Shown here in pieces: positions 27,988-36,406 of a stretch of 64,000 nucleotides of DNA (its first letter is position 1; the number at the start of each line of letters is the position of its first letter). Location: NCBI RefSeq assembly GCF_017220215.1, contig NZ_CP071130.1, positions 62,001-126,000 on the forward strand, given 5' to 3'. The notes under the pieces were generated by a model. The model did not search any database. It had not been told where the DNA came from and was given only the letters and a program-made list of their open reading frames with translations. The position numbers and the translations under genes were made by a program. The stretch comes from Caballeronia sp. M1242. GTDB lineage: Bacteria; Pseudomonadota; Gammaproteobacteria; Burkholderiales; Burkholderiaceae.

Positions 27988-29004
27988 TCAACTCGCATCG
28001 CCGAATACGCCGCCACGGATCATCACGGCCATGACGAAGTGTTGCTGCTCGACAGGCGGCGTCTTGTCCCTGAGCAACCAGTCATCCAGTAACGTGTAGA
28101 AATCCTGCTTCTGCTTGGGCTGACGATACGCCTTGCCTTGCGTCGTCACAGAGCCGTACGGCTCCACGGCAATTGGCCCGAGTTCGTGTGCCTCCGCATA
28201 CCACGTGTCGATCGTACGCACAGCGTTTCCTATCTTTTGCGAGTGAATGGCTGCCACATTCTGCACGTCGTAGAGCGTTTTGCTTTTTCGGCTGCTGCCC
28301 TTGTCGAGAATCAGCTCTTGTGACGGGAACACTTCCTGTCCGAACCCGAGGCGCACATAAGCCGTGACCTGCAACAGCACATGCGCATCGCCGGTCAGGC
28401 CGTCGGCTATCAGTTGACCCAGTGCCGCGACATCCGAATCGAATTCGTTCATCGCGCGAAGACTGACGGACAGGGCGTCGAACGACCAGGCTCGTTCAGA
28501 TTGGCCGTTCTTCTGTTGCGCCACGTCCACCTGGACGCTTTCCGCCCCGATGCGGTTGCGCCAAAGGAAGCGTCCGTTAGCCAGATTGGCCGCATAACGC
28601 GTCGCCAATTCGGTATAGCCTTGTTGCGCGACGTAGCCATCAACGACGCCTTGCAGTTTCGCCCGGTATGCCGAGTTATTGCAGGCCGATGGCGTTCCGG
28701 CGCCCGATAGAACTCGCATTGTGAACTGAACTCTGAGTGTATCGGCGTCGGCGGGCAACGCGGCGACATCGACAGTTTGCAAGTTGGGATTCTGGATAGA
28801 CGCATCCAGCTTCGCCGGATCCTGATCCTTGGTTTTTTGACGGTTGGAGATCGTGCCGCGCACCGATTTCTCCCGAATACGAATCGGTGTCCATGCCGAC
28901 GCATCGCCGCGATCGTCCCAGCGGCCCGAGTGGAACAACGCATCGGATGGATCCAGTTTGCGCTCGAAGGCGAGGACGGATGCAGTAGTGAGTTTTTCAG
29001 ACAT
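27988..29004 (-). CDS. csy3: Cas7f/Csy3 backbone subunit of the Csy complex
   Basis: The 338-residue protein matches Csy3 from the N-terminus ([23 protein letters not shown]) through [21 protein letters not shown] and the C-terminal [25 protein letters not shown]. Six copies normally polymerise along the spacer part of the crRNA and flip out every sixth base. It lies between csy2 (63 bp gap) and csy4 (5 bp gap) on the same strand. The length is normal and there are no disruptions. Confidence 0.97.
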   Translation of the reverse strand: MSEKLTTASVLAFERKLDPSDALFHSGRWDDRGDASAWTPIRIREKSVRGTISNRQKTKDQDPAKLDASIQNPNLQTVDVAALPADADTLRVQFTMRVLSGAGTPSACNNSAYRAKLQGVVDGYVAQQGYTELATRYAANLANGRFLWRNRIGAESVQVDVAQQKNGQSERAWSFDALSVSLRAMNEFDSDVAALGQLIADGLTGDAHVLLQVTAYVRLGFGQEVFPSQELILDKGSSRKSKTLYDVQNVAAIHSQKIGNAVRTIDTWYAEAHELGPIAVEPYGSVTTQGKAYRQPKQKQDFYTLLDDWLLRDKTPPVEQQHFVMAVMIRGGVFGDAS

Positions 29005-29067
29005 ATCTTAGCTTAACTAAATGAAGTGATGAAACGACGTGATGAGCCCGGCGTGGGCTACATTGAT

Positions 29068-30120
29068 TCAATCGAATTCGAGGGTCTCGGTATCGGCCCG
29101 TGAGGCAGCCGAGTCATTGAACAAGTAACCGCTTCGGCAGCGATATAAACCGGTCGCCAGATCGGTTTCCGGCCGCCACATCAGTTCATGGACGCTGCTC
29201 AGTCGATGGGGGCCGATCCATTCGCCGAACGAGTAGACCGACTCCACGAAGACGAAGGGTGTGGAAGCATCGCGCGCGTTGGCGACGCTGCCGGCAGGAT
29301 GCGGCTCTCGGAGCGCCGCGTATCCCACGGGTATCGGCACGGTCCAGCCGCCGCCCTTTTGCCTGGCGGGGTCTGCCCATCGCAACTTTTTACTCGATGT
29401 TTCCTGAGCGTCGCCCTCCGACACGGGCTGATGATTGAACCGCGCCGCGTGTAGCCAGGCATCGAGCAACGTAGCGCCGGACTGTTCGCTACTCAGTGTG
29501 CGAAGACGATCGGTCAACAGGTCGTCGCGCCCAACCAGCGCATAGCCTGGCAGCCACTGGCGTCGCCAACGAGCGAAGGCGCGTGTCTTTTCATCGTGGT
29601 CTTCGGCAAGCAATGCCATCCACGGTCGTGTGCGTCGTCCCGGTTTGGGACGAGTCGGAAGCACGCTCCCGCCGGCGACGCGCATACGCGCGACCACTTC
29701 GCCGATCTGTGCAGCCCATTCGCCGAATTGCGCTTCGTGATTCAGTGGCCACGAAGCACTGACACCGTTGTTCGCGTGCGGTGTGGCCAAATAAAGCAAG
29801 GTAATGTCCAGATGCATCCGGCCTTCTTCTGCAATGGCCGCACTCTGGCCGCTGCTATCGAGGGGATTGCGCGTCAGGCGAAAGGTCTTGACATATCCTT
29901 CCGTTACCTGCTCTTCGTGGTGATGGCACACCACGCCCACCGCGTCGAGCTTGATGGGTATATCAGCGGCAACGAGCTTGCGTTGCAATGCCCACATATG
30001 CCCCGTGAAGGCGGTAATGGACGGGAAGCCATGTGTGAGGGGGCTCGATATGGCGTTGGCGTTTTGCACGCGCAGATGCGGCAGTACGAGCAGCGCCTCG
30101 GGAGCGTTTGATCTGGTCAT
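29068..30120 (-). CDS. csy2: Cas5f/Csy2 subunit of the Csy complex
   Basis: The 350-residue protein has the Csy2 features LPHLRVQNANAISSPLTHGFPSITAF at the N-terminus, an internal WMALLAEDHDEK region and GGGWTVPIPVGYAALREPHPAG. With Csy1 it caps the 5' handle of the crRNA and contacts the PAM region. It starts 13 bp after csy1 ends and is intact. A purine-rich AAGAAGG lies before the ATG. Confidence 0.96.
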   Translation of the reverse strand: MTRSNAPEALLVLPHLRVQNANAISSPLTHGFPSITAFTGHMWALQRKLVAADIPIKLDAVGVVCHHHEEQVTEGYVKTFRLTRNPLDSSGQSAAIAEEGRMHLDITLLYLATPHANNGVSASWPLNHEAQFGEWAAQIGEVVARMRVAGGSVLPTRPKPGRRTRPWMALLAEDHDEKTRAFARWRRQWLPGYALVGRDDLLTDRLRTLSSEQSGATLLDAWLHAARFNHQPVSEGDAQETSSKKLRWADPARQKGGGWTVPIPVGYAALREPHPAGSVANARDASTPFVFVESVYSFGEWIGPHRLSSVHELMWRPETDLATGLYRCRSGYLFNDSAASRADTETLEFD

Positions 30121-30133
30121 GTCTGTGACCTTC

Positions 30134-31495
30134 TTAGCTGGTTATTGCAGATCGGGAATCGAGCCGTTCACGTACGATGCGTAGGTGTTGCATCCAGCTA
30201 CCCTCATCGTCCAGGAGGATTCTTCGCCACTCGCGAGACTCGAAGTAACCGACCTCGGGTAGCTTGTCTCGCAGCCGGGCATTGAGCCATTTGCCGAAAC
30301 GTTCTCCCACATGAGCGGGCCAGTCCAGCGACAACCAGCGGCCGGCGAACTCGCCTTCTTCCGGCAACTCGGCCCGAAGCGGATCGAGCCACAGTTGCTC
30401 CTCTTCCGCCAGATCCTCAAAGGTTGCGTCCCTTGTCCATCCCGCCGGATGCTGGAGCAGTTCGCCGGCGTGGGCGACGAGTTCATCGACAAGCTCGTTG
30501 ACGAGCTCGCCGACGCGATCGCGGGTGTGCATGTTCTTCGGTCGGCTGTCTAACAGTACGGACTCGAGTTCGCGCAGGACCGTACGCACCAACGGGCGCG
30601 CGCCGAATGCTCTTTCGAAGATGGAGCGCGCATTGACGGGAAGGTAGTCGCGCTGGCTTTGCCAGACGGGCGGTGGCAGCGCCGACAGTAAGTAGTTGTT
30701 CCCGCCGCGTTCGCTATTGAGTTGGGAAATGTTCTGCGGCTTCGTGCCTCCTAACTTCTGAACGGCGAGATCACGGTATTCTCGGTACACGCCGTCGAAG
30801 GGCAAGCCGTCGCGGCGAGCTTGCCGGGCGAGCTTGTTCGAGTCGCCGAAACGAACGTCTTGCACGTCCTCGTAAACCGCTTGAGCGAGCGAGGTGGCGT
30901 ACAGCGGCGCGAGAAGATGATATTGCGCATCGTCAGCGGCATCTTCACCTACGAGCCAATACAACTGCTTGGCTCTTACATGTGAGGTAGCGCCGGCATC
31001 GCGCTCGTCGGTCAGGCTGACTAGTGCGTCTCTTAGTGACTTGGCTTTGGCGGGTTCATCGTCGAGCGCTTGCAGCGCGTCTGTGTCGTTGGCACGAAGG
31101 GCCTCCAGCAAGCTGCGCCCCCGGATCTGCAGCTTTAACAGCTTGTACACATCCAGTGCTGCTGCGTTTCCCACGACGTCTACCGCAAACTGACTGCCGA
31201 GCGCGTGACTGCCTAACTCGTTCAGCGCCGGCAAACTGGATGGTGTTATGTAGATGTTGGTGCCGCGTGCCTCGGGATGCATCGGTTTCAGGGAATGCGT
31301 GACGGCTTGAATCTGCTTGAGGCGCCGCGCTGCGCTTTCGAGCCACGTGTCGCGTTGATGGTCCGCAATGAGTTCGGCTCGCTTGGGATCGTCGGGCGCC
31401 AGCTTATCGAGTTTCGTTTGAAGGCGGTCAAGCAGAAATGCATCGATTGCGGAACGGAAGTTCGGACAGTCTTCCGTCGCATCTGAATCGGTCAT
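30134..31495 (-). CDS. csy1: Cas8f/Csy1 large subunit of the Csy complex
   Basis: This 453-residue protein is the large subunit that reads the CC PAM and recruits Cas2-3. Recognisable parts are SAIDAFLLDRLQTKLDKL, THSLKPMHPEARGTNIYI, ELGSHALGSQFAVDVVGNAAALDVYKLL and SERGGNNYLLSALPPPVW. The ATG at 31495 has AAGGA 7 nt upstream; an upstream in-frame extension is rejected. It is first in a separate csy1-csy2-csy3-csy4 transcription unit with its own promoter (31580-31608), unlike a single operon running from cas1. Confidence 0.95.
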   Translation of the reverse strand: MTDSDATEDCPNFRSAIDAFLLDRLQTKLDKLAPDDPKRAELIADHQRDTWLESAARRLKQIQAVTHSLKPMHPEARGTNIYITPSSLPALNELGSHALGSQFAVDVVGNAAALDVYKLLKLQIRGRSLLEALRANDTDALQALDDEPAKAKSLRDALVSLTDERDAGATSHVRAKQLYWLVGEDAADDAQYHLLAPLYATSLAQAVYEDVQDVRFGDSNKLARQARRDGLPFDGVYREYRDLAVQKLGGTKPQNISQLNSERGGNNYLLSALPPPVWQSQRDYLPVNARSIFERAFGARPLVRTVLRELESVLLDSRPKNMHTRDRVGELVNELVDELVAHAGELLQHPAGWTRDATFEDLAEEEQLWLDPLRAELPEEGEFAGRWLSLDWPAHVGERFGKWLNARLRDKLPEVGYFESREWRRILLDDEGSWMQHLRIVRERLDSRSAITS

Positions 31496-31579
31496 ATAGG
31501 CATCCTTATTGAAGAGAACTCTGCGAAACAGCAATCAGAGCCATGATCGGCGCGGCTAGGAGCGTCGCGCGCCGACGGA

Positions 31580-31608
31580 AGCATAATCTTCGGTCAGAAA
31601 CCAGTCAA
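31580..31608 (-). promoter_or_regulatory. Sigma-70 promoter of the csy1-csy4 operon
   Basis: On the minus strand TTGACT (31608-31603) and TATGCT (31585-31580) are separated by exactly 17 bp. Transcription would start near 31573, giving a 5' leader of about 78 nt before the csy1 ATG. The -35 hexamer is exactly the first six bases of the pseudo-protospacer. Confidence 0.8.
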
Positions 31609-31615
31609 CCTTTAG
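31601..31615 (+). promoter_or_regulatory. Pseudo-protospacer with CC PAM over the csy1 -35 box
   Basis: CC at 31601-31602 is the type I-F PAM. The following AGTCAACCTTTAG (31603-31615) matches the first 13 bases of the pseudo-spacer (AGTCAGCCTTTTG) except at positions 6 and 12, the bases that are flipped out in type I crRNA-target duplexes. Beyond position 13 the match is lost, which fits binding without full R-loop formation or cleavage. Confidence 0.8.
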
Positions 31616-31658
31616 AATTTCGGATATCGAACTAAGGTAGAATTCGTGCCGCATACAG

Positions 31659-31667
31659 TGGTTTAAT
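31659..31667 (+). promoter_or_regulatory. Possible extended -10 promoter for the regulatory crRNA
   Basis: TGGTTTAAT combines an extended -10 TG with TTTAAT (five of six consensus bases). A start near 31674 would place the first pseudo-repeat stem at the 5' end of the RNA. No good -35 is visible; TAGAAT at 31638-31643 is an alternative -10. Confidence 0.4.
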
Positions 31668-31669
31668 GC

Positions 31670-31746
31670 TTGCTCTACCGAGCAGGTAGCTGAGCAAAGT
31701 CAGCCTTTTGGTGTCGTCGATTCCTGCCGCACAGGCAGCGCACCCT
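31670..31746 (+). ncRNA. CreR-like regulatory crRNA: pseudo-repeat, 21-nt spacer, pseudo-repeat
   Basis: Pseudo-repeat 1 (31670-31697) matches the array repeat at 19 of 28 positions. Its stem CTACC/GGTAG keeps 5 bp by a compensatory G-C to A-T change, the loop GAGCA keeps the terminal G and A, and the 3' handle is CTGAGCAA (array CTTAGAAA). Pseudo-spacer 31698-31718 is 21 nt. Pseudo-repeat 2 (31719-31746) keeps stem CTGCC/GGCAG with loop GCACA, but its tail is lost. Cas6f should cut both, giving a short crRNA that guides the Csy complex to the csy1 promoter. It lies antisense to the cas genes in the cas2-3/csy1 gap. CreR RNAs are known for other CRISPR subtypes; here the assignment is by sequence only. 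Confidence 0.78.
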
Positions 31747-34700
31747 CACTTCTTCGTGAAGCCCAATGCCGGGTGATATCTCCAGCCGTCTTCCGACTCA
31801 GGCAAGCTCACGGTCGCCATGCTCTGAGCACTATTGAGGAGACTCTGATCGCGGGCGGCGGCCCATTGCCGAAGCAGATCAATGAGCTCGACCTGAAACC
31901 AAGGGGCAATGCGCGGGCCGCTCAGGTCAGATTCCGGCACCAGGCATAGAAGATTGCGAATATCCACGAATCGCGCTTTCTTCCCGTCCGACTGATCGAG
32001 GACGCGATGCAGGCGCACCTCGTCCTCGTCCTCCGTGGGCAGCAACACCACGTCTTCCCGTGGCTGAGATTCGCGGCGGAATCGCTGCAACTGTGGCAGT
32101 ACACCGGTCAGCCAGATTCGCGTCTGCCGGCCTTCCCGACTGTACCAATGCCGCGTGGCATCGCGCGACACGGGCGTGTAGAGTCGGCTGGTTTCGTCGC
32201 GCGGCAACATGGTGTCACGCATGCGGGCGTGCTCTAGGTCGGCCAGGCGGGAACGCGGATGCAGCTGTTTCGGCTGCTGAATGCGGGCCTGCGCATCGAT
32301 AGGCCAATCATTGTCGGAAGGAGGCAGATCCAGCAAGCTGCTCAACTGATGCGACTCCAGATGGAAGCACGTCTGCGAGTCTTTCTTGCGGTCGCCGCTA
32401 TTGCCGCTGTACCTGTTCATTTCGAAGCCGGGCTTACAGAAGGCAGGCTGTGCATCGCCGCCCCGTTCGAAGTACCGCAAGTTCGTATCGAACAGCGCGA
32501 TATTCGCCCGCTCGACGAGCCCGGACCGGTGGCGTCGCACACGCCCCGCGAGCTGGATGAACGAGCGCATCGACGACGGTTCGGCGATCGCCCAGTCCGC
32601 ATCCCAGTCTCGACCGACTTCGCAGACCGGCGACGCAAGGACCACGAACATGTGATGCGGCTCATCGTGCGCTTCCAGCAAAGCGCGCACGGAAGGATGC
32701 TGCACCGATGACTGTCTCGCGTGCGCACTCGGGCGGCGATCGAACACGGCATCCAACTGCTGCTCGATATGCGAGCGCGCGATGAGCGGGAACTGCGAGT
32801 GATACACGCAAACGTGCACGCGCACGCCCTCTGCCGGTGAGCCCTGCCGATACATCGCCAGTGCGACATCGAACAGCGCGTCGATATTCGCGATCCGAAT
32901 CAGGCCGAAACTCACGCGCTTGCCTGTCGCGGGATCGACGGTGTGGTTCTGCGCGTCCTGGTGCAAGGTCCACGCGCGCTCGAGTGCAAGCGATGCGAAC
33001 GCTTCACGGCGCTTGTGCTTGCGCATCGCTTTCCATTCCTGCACGGGCACTTTTATCAATTGCACTCGTCGTCGGACTTCAGCATCGGCAAGATGTGAAC
33101 AGCGCTTTTGCACGAACTCATCATGCACTGCTGAGAATTCGTTTCCACTGGCGCAGTCCGCATGAGTTTGCGCGAACTCGTCGACCCAGAGACAGGGCAC
33201 ACGCGGCGGTTCGTCGGGCCGCTCGCCGCGATTTCGTTGATAGTGACGCCGACCATCCAGGTAGGCGAGATACAGCCCTTGTACCAACGCTGGCGGCAAG
33301 GTAGCAGAAGACAGGAGGACGCGCGAACCGAGGAGCCCCGCCCAATGCACGAGCCGCGTCAGCGCGGGTAGGTCGTCCATGTCGAAATCGTCTGGCTCGT
33401 CGAGAACCAGATCGCCAGTCATCAGCCGCAGCATCGGTGCAATTTGGCGCCCGCCGCGCAGGCTTTCGGTGGCGGGCGTCAGGTGATCGACGGTGCAGAC
33501 GAGCAACGGGGCCGCGATCAACGAACGCATCTGCGGATCATCGACTAATCGCTGAAGAAGGGGATGCTGATCGTTGCCCTCGCAGAAGAGCTGTTCGCCT
33601 TCGTCGAGCAATCCTTGAGCGGAGGCAGAGCCGGTCGATTCGGCCTGACTCTCTCCATATTCGAATAACGCGCGGCTGGCCGCTCCGCCCACCATGATCG
33701 CGACTCGGTCGTCGTTCAGCGCGAGATCGCCCTGGAAGCTGCGTCCGGTTTGCAACGTAAGCGTACGCAGGCCGATTGCAAACGCGCAGCGCATACCCAA
33801 CTGTGGGTCGGCAAGCGCGTTCATGATCCGTGCGTTGCCGATTGTTTTGCCGCAGCCCGTGGATGCCATGTTGACCACGAACGCACCGTGCTCGGCCGCG
33901 CGTAATCGCACACCGGCAGCGAGATCGGTTGCTTTGTCCTGCCATTGGAAGCGTGGGTCGGTGTTGCGCTTCTTAAGGCTGCGATGGTTCCGAAGCGTGG
34001 GCAGGCTTCGGACCAGCGTCGGCAGCGAACGCGTTATGAGAGAAGCATGTGCTTGCACGCCGAGCAGGTGCTCATCTAGCGTTTGATTGAACGACAGACG
34101 CGGCAACTGATCGGGGCTCGCTTGACGGCGGGTGTTGGCGTACAGCGGATATCCGGGATTGAGATAGGGCTTGCGACGCGCTTCGTCATCAAGACTCGAA
34201 TAATGGTGATCCGCGAGCATCAGACATAACCGCGACACGTGCATCACGAACGGATCGTCTAGCGCGGTGGTCATGTCCGAATTCGGCAGATTCAGGAGCT
34301 TGCTTGCGTAGCGTGCCGCTTGCTTTCGCCAGGACGAAGTGGCGACCGGAAGGCCGCAGGGAAAAGACCAGTGCGCCTTTAGAATGGCCTCGCTTACTTC
34401 TTCACGAGGTTCATTCCAGTTCGCGTCGATTCGGTCAGGTAGATCGACAAGTTCGTGCGGATAGACGGTTGCGAGGTTTGCCCCGAAAGGGCGGGAATTG
34501 TGCTCGGTTGTGTCGACATCGGCGTCTGCGCTTCCATCCTCTTTCACGATCGGCTTGCACGGCATGCGGTGATGCGTCATGACCAGCCATGCCACGGCCT
34601 GGGCCAGAGGCGGCATTGTCGCGAACGGCAAGCGACTGCGCGCTTGGGGCTCATCGAGTCCGTCGCGTAGCAGGCGACCGCCTTGGTGATCGAGCCACTG

Positions 34701-35267
34701 CGCCCCGAACGCCTGCACATCGGTGGACGCATCGGTACACGATGCCAGGCGACGCAGCCAGTCTGCATCGTCTTTCGCGTCACCGACGAACGCCTGGAAC
34801 AAGCGCACGGATACCCATTCATGACGGTAGTGATTGCGCTGCCTCATGCCGGGATTGCGCAATCGGTCCTGAAAGGCCCGGGTGGATTTTCCCAGGTCAT
34901 GCAGCAGAGCGGCTAGTGCGGTCAGTGCCGACATCGCGGGTAGCCGGTGCCACGCGGTTTCATCGTCGACACGCAACACGTCGTTCGAGGTGACGTTCGT
35001 CGGCACTGCTCCTTCGGGATTGAATTGCCGTGCATCACCGACGATCCACAGAAGCTCGCTGTGGTCACGCGCCCGTATCCAATGGCAAGCGACGGCCGTG
35101 TTCTTGCGCGCGTTTTGGCGCAACAGCTTGCGTACCGTATCGAGTCCCCCTTGCGTGATTGGCGTCTGCCAAGTGCGGTCGCCGCGCCGTTCGGCGAACT
35201 GGTCGAGAACGCGCCGTGTCTCAGTGAGCGCGCGCTTGGTACATTGCGAGACGAACAGCACGTTCAT
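31746..35267 (-). CDS. cas3f: Cas2-Cas3 fusion nuclease-helicase, type I-F
   Basis: The 1173-residue protein combines three parts. The Cas2-like domain occupies residues 1 to about 90 (MNVLFVSQCTKRALTETRRV). The HD nuclease follows (LAALLHDLGKSTRAFQDRL). The superfamily 2 helicase has Walker A NMASTGCGKTIGNARIM, the DEPD box in LVLDEPDDFDMDD and motif III LLSSATLPPAL. It degrades DNA after Csy recruitment and forms the integration complex with Cas1. The start is the ATG overlapping the cas1 stop (ATGA at 35267-35264); the frame is open for 228 codons further upstream but that part overlaps cas1 and has no domain similarity. The length is close to the usual 1050-1150 residues. Confidence 0.96.
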   Translation of the reverse strand: MNVLFVSQCTKRALTETRRVLDQFAERRGDRTWQTPITQGGLDTVRKLLRQNARKNTAVACHWIRARDHSELLWIVGDARQFNPEGAVPTNVTSNDVLRVDDETAWHRLPAMSALTALAALLHDLGKSTRAFQDRLRNPGMRQRNHYRHEWVSVRLFQAFVGDAKDDADWLRRLASCTDASTDVQAFGAQWLDHQGGRLLRDGLDEPQARSRLPFATMPPLAQAVAWLVMTHHRMPCKPIVKEDGSADADVDTTEHNSRPFGANLATVYPHELVDLPDRIDANWNEPREEVSEAILKAHWSFPCGLPVATSSWRKQAARYASKLLNLPNSDMTTALDDPFVMHVSRLCLMLADHHYSSLDDEARRKPYLNPGYPLYANTRRQASPDQLPRLSFNQTLDEHLLGVQAHASLITRSLPTLVRSLPTLRNHRSLKKRNTDPRFQWQDKATDLAAGVRLRAAEHGAFVVNMASTGCGKTIGNARIMNALADPQLGMRCAFAIGLRTLTLQTGRSFQGDLALNDDRVAIMVGGAASRALFEYGESQAESTGSASAQGLLDEGEQLFCEGNDQHPLLQRLVDDPQMRSLIAAPLLVCTVDHLTPATESLRGGRQIAPMLRLMTGDLVLDEPDDFDMDDLPALTRLVHWAGLLGSRVLLSSATLPPALVQGLYLAYLDGRRHYQRNRGERPDEPPRVPCLWVDEFAQTHADCASGNEFSAVHDEFVQKRCSHLADAEVRRRVQLIKVPVQEWKAMRKHKRREAFASLALERAWTLHQDAQNHTVDPATGKRVSFGLIRIANIDALFDVALAMYRQGSPAEGVRVHVCVYHSQFPLIARSHIEQQLDAVFDRRPSAHARQSSVQHPSVRALLEAHDEPHHMFVVLASPVCEVGRDWDADWAIAEPSSMRSFIQLAGRVRRHRSGLVERANIALFDTNLRYFERGGDAQPAFCKPGFEMNRYSGNSGDRKKDSQTCFHLESHQLSSLLDLPPSDNDWPIDAQARIQQPKQLHPRSRLADLEHARMRDTMLPRDETSRLYTPVSRDATRHWYSREGRQTRIWLTGVLPQLQRFRRESQPREDVVLLPTEDEDEVRLHRVLDQSDGKKARFVDIRNLLCLVPESDLSGPRIAPWFQVELIDLLRQWAAARDQSLLNSAQSMATVSLPESEDGWRYHPALGFTKK

Positions 35268-36256
35268 CGGAGGACAACGGGTGGGTTGGCGCGGGCTGCA
35301 GTTTCGATGGCGATGGCTTTCAGCGTGTCGATGATGAAGTCCAGTGACTCGTCGCGCGTGAGCGCCTCGATGCATTGCCGGCGGAACTGCTGCTCGTCGT
35401 CGCCGCGCATGGCCGACAAGAATGCCTGCGGCAGTATCACGGCATCCTTGATCAAATCGGCCGCATCGAACACGAGCGCACCGCGTCGCGTTTTGCCGTG
35501 CAACACAGCGAGTCCGTGGGGCAGGCCCAGAACCCAGGTTGCCGTGGCGCCGAGGCCGTAGCCGAGATAGTTGCCGTGATCGAGGAAACGATTGGCGGCA
35601 TCGGTGCCGCTGCCACGTTTCGCGCGAGTAAATTCCCCGTAGCCGACGGTGTCCACCGCGAGCTTGAAGAGAGCCTTGGTCAGGCGAGCTTCGACGGTGA
35701 GCAGCGCGGTAGTGTCCGGTGCATGCGCGATTTGATCGACAGCCTGCCGCACGAGTGTCTGCAAACGGTCGACGTCGACGGAGAATCCAGTCTCTCGCGA
35801 CGGTTGTGCGGTCCACGCCTGCTGAAGTCGTTCGAGCCGCTTTGTCTGCAACTGCTTGGCAGCGGCTAGGCGCAGCGCTTCGTCGAACCAGAAGCGAACC
35901 CACGCCTGAAGATACTCGGTCGGCCGGTATTCGCTTTGAGGCGACATCCACGCCACTTCGACGTCAGTCTCGTTCGCGCTGAAGAGCGGCGTGCCGCCAC
36001 CGCCGCAAAAGCCCACCAGCACTCCCGCCTTGGCGAGCTCGCGCATGGCCGCCTGCGTGACGGACGTGCCTGTTCCGAGCAGGATACTGGTTGTATTGGC
36101 GATCGGGATATTCCAATAGAGGCTTTTCTTACCCGCGTCAGTCACATATTCGACGCGTCCGCCCTTCACGAGTACGCGGCAATGTTCCAAGTAGTACAGA
36201 TTGGCGCGCTTTGAATGCAGGATGGTCTTAAGGTCCGTAGTCCGTATCGATTCCAC
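35264..36256 (-). CDS. cas1: Cas1 integrase, type I-F
   Basis: This Cas1f has LKTILHSKRANLYYLEHCRVLV at the N-terminus, NTTSILLGTGTSVTQAAMRELAKAG, GFCGGGGTPLF, the catalytic Glu region LTVEARLTKALFKLA and the catalytic His/Asp region LPHGLAVLHGKTRRGALVFDAADLIKDAV. I prefer the GTG at 36256 (VESIRTTDLK), preceded by GAGG at 4 nt. It gives 330 residues, the usual Cas1f length; an ATG 36 codons upstream adds a tail not seen in the family. It captures spacers with the Cas2 domain of Cas2-3, to which it is translationally coupled. Confidence 0.95.
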   Translation of the reverse strand: MESIRTTDLKTILHSKRANLYYLEHCRVLVKGGRVEYVTDAGKKSLYWNIPIANTTSILLGTGTSVTQAAMRELAKAGVLVGFCGGGGTPLFSANETDVEVAWMSPQSEYRPTEYLQAWVRFWFDEALRLAAAKQLQTKRLERLQQAWTAQPSRETGFSVDVDRLQTLVRQAVDQIAHAPDTTALLTVEARLTKALFKLAVDTVGYGEFTRAKRGSGTDAANRFLDHGNYLGYGLGATATWVLGLPHGLAVLHGKTRRGALVFDAADLIKDAVILPQAFLSAMRGDDEQQFRRQCIEALTRDESLDFIIDTLKAIAIETAARANPPVVLR

Positions 36257-36406
36257 GCTGCCTCGAATGTTTGTGAAGAGTCTGATTGGTCGTTGTGGGA
36301 TCGACTCTAGCAGAGGGGTAATCGATTGTCGTACTCGGGAATCGTCAATTTTGCGCTGGCGCAAGGAGGGCGAGCGGTGAGGGTTTGTTTATGGTCTTTC
36401 CGGGTG
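36257..36406 (-). promoter_or_regulatory. Upstream region of cas1
   Basis: This stretch separates the trailer of array 2 from cas1 and should carry the cas1-cas2-3 promoter. On the minus strand TTGACG (about 36348-36343) is a candidate -35, but no strong -10 follows at 16-18 bp. TAGAGT (about 36309-36304) is a possible -10 without a matching -35. Readthrough from array 2 is another possibility. Confidence 0.35.

Noticed and set aside
31723..31740. Cas6f processing site in the cas mRNA just after the cas2-3 stop
   Set aside because: The minus-strand hairpin has the right stem, but its loop (TGTGC) lacks the G...A ends, whereas the plus-strand loop (GCACA) has them. The second pseudo-repeat also only makes sense on the plus strand. 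Possible, but less likely than the plus-strand RNA.
31723..31740. Rho-independent terminator of cas2-3
   Set aside because: A 5-bp stem is short and no T-run follows on either strand.
31496..31745. A CreT-like small toxin gene beside the regulatory RNA
   Set aside because: No short frame with a ribosome-binding site was convincing, and the pseudo-spacer target is the csy1 promoter rather than that of a separate gene.
35268..35951. N-terminal extension of Cas2-3 by 228 residues
   Set aside because: The extension is an Arg-rich frame overlapping cas1, without Cas similarity. The ATG overlapping the cas1 stop begins exactly at the Cas2 domain.
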